Shown here: positions 62,762-64,000 of the stretch, in pieces | Layout of the letters: every line of letters starts with the position of its first letter | How positions within the stretch are numbered: position 1 is the first letter of the stretch | Source of the DNA: Eubacterium sp. | GTDB lineage: Bacteria; Bacillota; Clostridia; Lachnospirales; Lachnospiraceae | NCBI GenBank assembly: GCA_017430325.1 | Contig: JAFRNE010000007.1 | Coordinates: 124,001 to 188,000, forward strand | Direction: 5' to 3' | DNA length: 64,000 nt | Program-made: the position numbers and the translations under genes | The notes under the pieces: generated by a model | Database searches by the model: none | What the model was told of the DNA's origin: nothing | What the model saw: the letters and a program-made list of their open reading frames with translations, nothing else

Positions 62762-62765
62762 GGTG

Positions 62766-64000
62766 TTAATTCTTAAAGCTGTGAACAGGAGCAGGAATAC
62801 GTCCTGTTCTGTTTACGAAGTCAGCACAGTCAAAGTTATTAACCTTCATAATAGGTGCATATCCGAGAAGTCCGCCGAACTCAACCGACTCGCCTTCCTT
62901 CTTACCTATTACAGGGATGATCCTGACTGCTGTTGTCTTCTGATTTATCATACCGATAGCCATTTCATCAGCAATGATACCGGAAATAGTTGTAGCCTTT
63001 GTTTCGCCAGGGATGGCGATCATATCGAGACCAACTGAACATACGCAGGTCATGGCCTCGAGCTTCTCGATGGTAAGGCAGCCCTTCTCAGCTGCATCGA
63101 TCATACCCTGATCTTCGCTTACAGGGATAAATGCACCTGAAAGTCCACCAACGTAAGAAGAAGCCATGATACCACCCTTCTTAACCTGATCGTTAAGAAG
63201 TGCAAGTGCAGCTGTTGTTCCGGGAGCACCGGCGTATTCTACCCCGATCTCGTGAAGGATATCCGCAACTGAGTCACCGATCGCAGGTGTAGGAGCAAGT
63301 GAAAGGTCAACGATACCAAATGGAACACCGAGTCTCTTTGATGCTTCCTTTGCAACCAGCTGACCAACTCTGGTTATCTTAAATGCTGTCTTCTTTATTG
63401 TCTCGCAGAGAACTTCAAAACTCTCTCCTCTAACCTCTTCAAGGGCCTGCTTAACAACACCCGGTCCTGAAACGCCGACATTTATGATCCTGTCAGCCTC
63501 AGTTACACCGTGGAAGGCACCTGCCATGAATGGATTATCATCAGGAGCATTGCAGAATACAACGAACTTTGCACATGCGATAGAACCCTGATCCTTAGTC
63601 ATTTCTGCAGCTTCCTTGATCTTCTCGCCGATAAGTCTGACTGCATCCATATTTATACCTGTCTTTGTAGAACCGCAGTTTACTGAACTGCAGACTACAT
63701 TTGTTTCAGAAAGAGCCTTTGGAATAGACTCGATAAGAAGTCTGTCCGCCGGTGTCATACCCTTACTTACAAGCGCTGAATAACCACCGATGAAGTTAAC
63801 TCCAACCTCGGCAGCAGCCTTATCAAGAGTCTTGGCGATCATTACGAAATCATCGATCGTCTTACAAACCGAACCACCAACAAGTGCGATCGGTGTTACA
63901 GATATTCTCTTATGAATGATAGGAATACCGTAAAGCTTTGTGATCTCCTGGCCTGTAGCGACAAGATCCTTGGCACACTCTGTTATCTTCTTGTAAATAT
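62766..64000 (-). CDS. PFL-family / UPF0210 (DUF711) protein, cut by window edge
   Basis: The 411 residues visible (the frame runs on past 64000) match the UPF0210/PFL-family group: [38 protein letters not shown] and the glycine-rich [16 protein letters not shown]. The C-terminus is complete ([15 protein letters not shown]). An ACT-domain regulator (UPF0237) is often its neighbour, but would lie outside the window. The fold relates to glycyl-radical-type proteins, yet no reaction is known. The ATG at 63842 is internal, not the start: coding signature continues upstream to the edge. Confidence 0.93.
   Translation of the reverse strand, partial: IYKKITECAKDLVATGQEITKLYGIPIIHKRISVTPIALVGGSVCKTIDDFVMIAKTLDKAAAEVGVNFIGGYSALVSKGMTPADRLLIESIPKALSETNVVCSSVNCGSTKTGINMDAVRLIGEKIKEAAEMTKDQGSIACAKFVVFCNAPDDNPFMAGAFHGVTEADRIINVGVSGPGVVKQALEEVRGESFEVLCETIKKTAFKITRVGQLVAKEASKRLGVPFGIVDLSLAPTPAIGDSVADILHEIGVEYAGAPGTTAALALLNDQVKKGGIMASSYVGGLSGAFIPVSEDQGMIDAAEKGCLTIEKLEAMTCVCSVGLDMIAIPGETKATTISGIIADEMAIGMINQKTTAVRIIPVIGKKEGESVEFGGLLGYAPIMKVNNFDCADFVNRTGRIPAPVHSFKN

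Overview
The window looks like chromosomal DNA of a low-GC Gram-positive anaerobe of the Clostridia, most likely a Lachnospiraceae (Butyrivibrio/Pseudobutyrivibrio/Roseburia-like). The genus is inference, since no rRNA is present. Supporting signs: SepF, DivIVA and ZapA division genes, a class B sortase, RecU with RuvAB but no RuvC nearby, a ribosomal protein L27 with the Firmicutes cleavable leader next to its protease Prp, and strong AGGAGG-type ribosome binding sites. Gene density is very high. No stretch over 300 bases lacks a gene; the longest gap (29182-29465) holds a tRNA-Leu. Only one protein gene (a LysM protein at 21009) and the tRNA lie on the + strand. I saw no insertion sequence, prophage, integrase or CRISPR array.

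Layout, read in the direction of transcription (high to low coordinates). (1) 64000-51983: PFL/UPF0210 protein (cut by the edge), two radical-SAM-associated genes, RNase E/G, two unknown membrane proteins with their own promoter, then rplU-prp-rpmA with an L21-type leader, obgE, yhbY, nadD, yqeK and rsfS. This is a conserved ribosome-biogenesis neighbourhood interrupted by the two unknown genes. (2) 51792-46724: an ABC exporter of the MacB type with two different HlyD adaptors. (3) 46608-40565: SEC-C protein, UvrD-like helicase, an MBOAT/DHHW O-acylation pair, chorismate mutase and a short DivIVA paralogue. (4) 40501-32537: ruvA, ruvB, zapA, U32 peptidase, an FtsW/RodA-type protein with its transpeptidase PBP, and a NUDIX hydrolase. 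(5) 32447-29466: sortase B and a secreted repeat protein with an M15 peptidase domain. (6) tRNA-Leu(CAA) on +, then galE, a TPR protein, an rRNA m5C methyltransferase, a membrane protein, an RluA-type pseudouridine synthase, recU and nadE on the minus strand. (7) 21302-12409: a divergent region in which a YneA-like LysM protein faces miaB-mutS-mutL-miaA-ynbB, with three good LexA-box matches between them. (8) 12355-5830: radC-mreC-mreD-pbp2-rodA plus an mgsA-like gene; mreB is absent. (9) 5798-1: D,D-carboxypeptidase, an adaptor-like membrane protein, yggS, sepF, a long DivIVA and aroB (cut by the edge).

Together the window is a core cell-envelope, division, DNA-repair and ribosome-assembly region: two SEDS-PBP pairs, two DivIVA paralogues, SepF and ZapA lie with mismatch repair, Holliday-junction and tRNA/rRNA modification genes. 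The least expected points are: a methylglyoxal synthase homologue that has lost two catalytic aspartates; a compact divergent promoter whose two core promoters each carry a LexA-type box; a MacB-type exporter with two adaptors sharing a PDGS motif; two unknown membrane genes, one with a prion-like tail, placed between rng and rplU; and a 21-bp-periodic repeat cluster downstream of the tRNA. None is clearly a new system from sequence alone.
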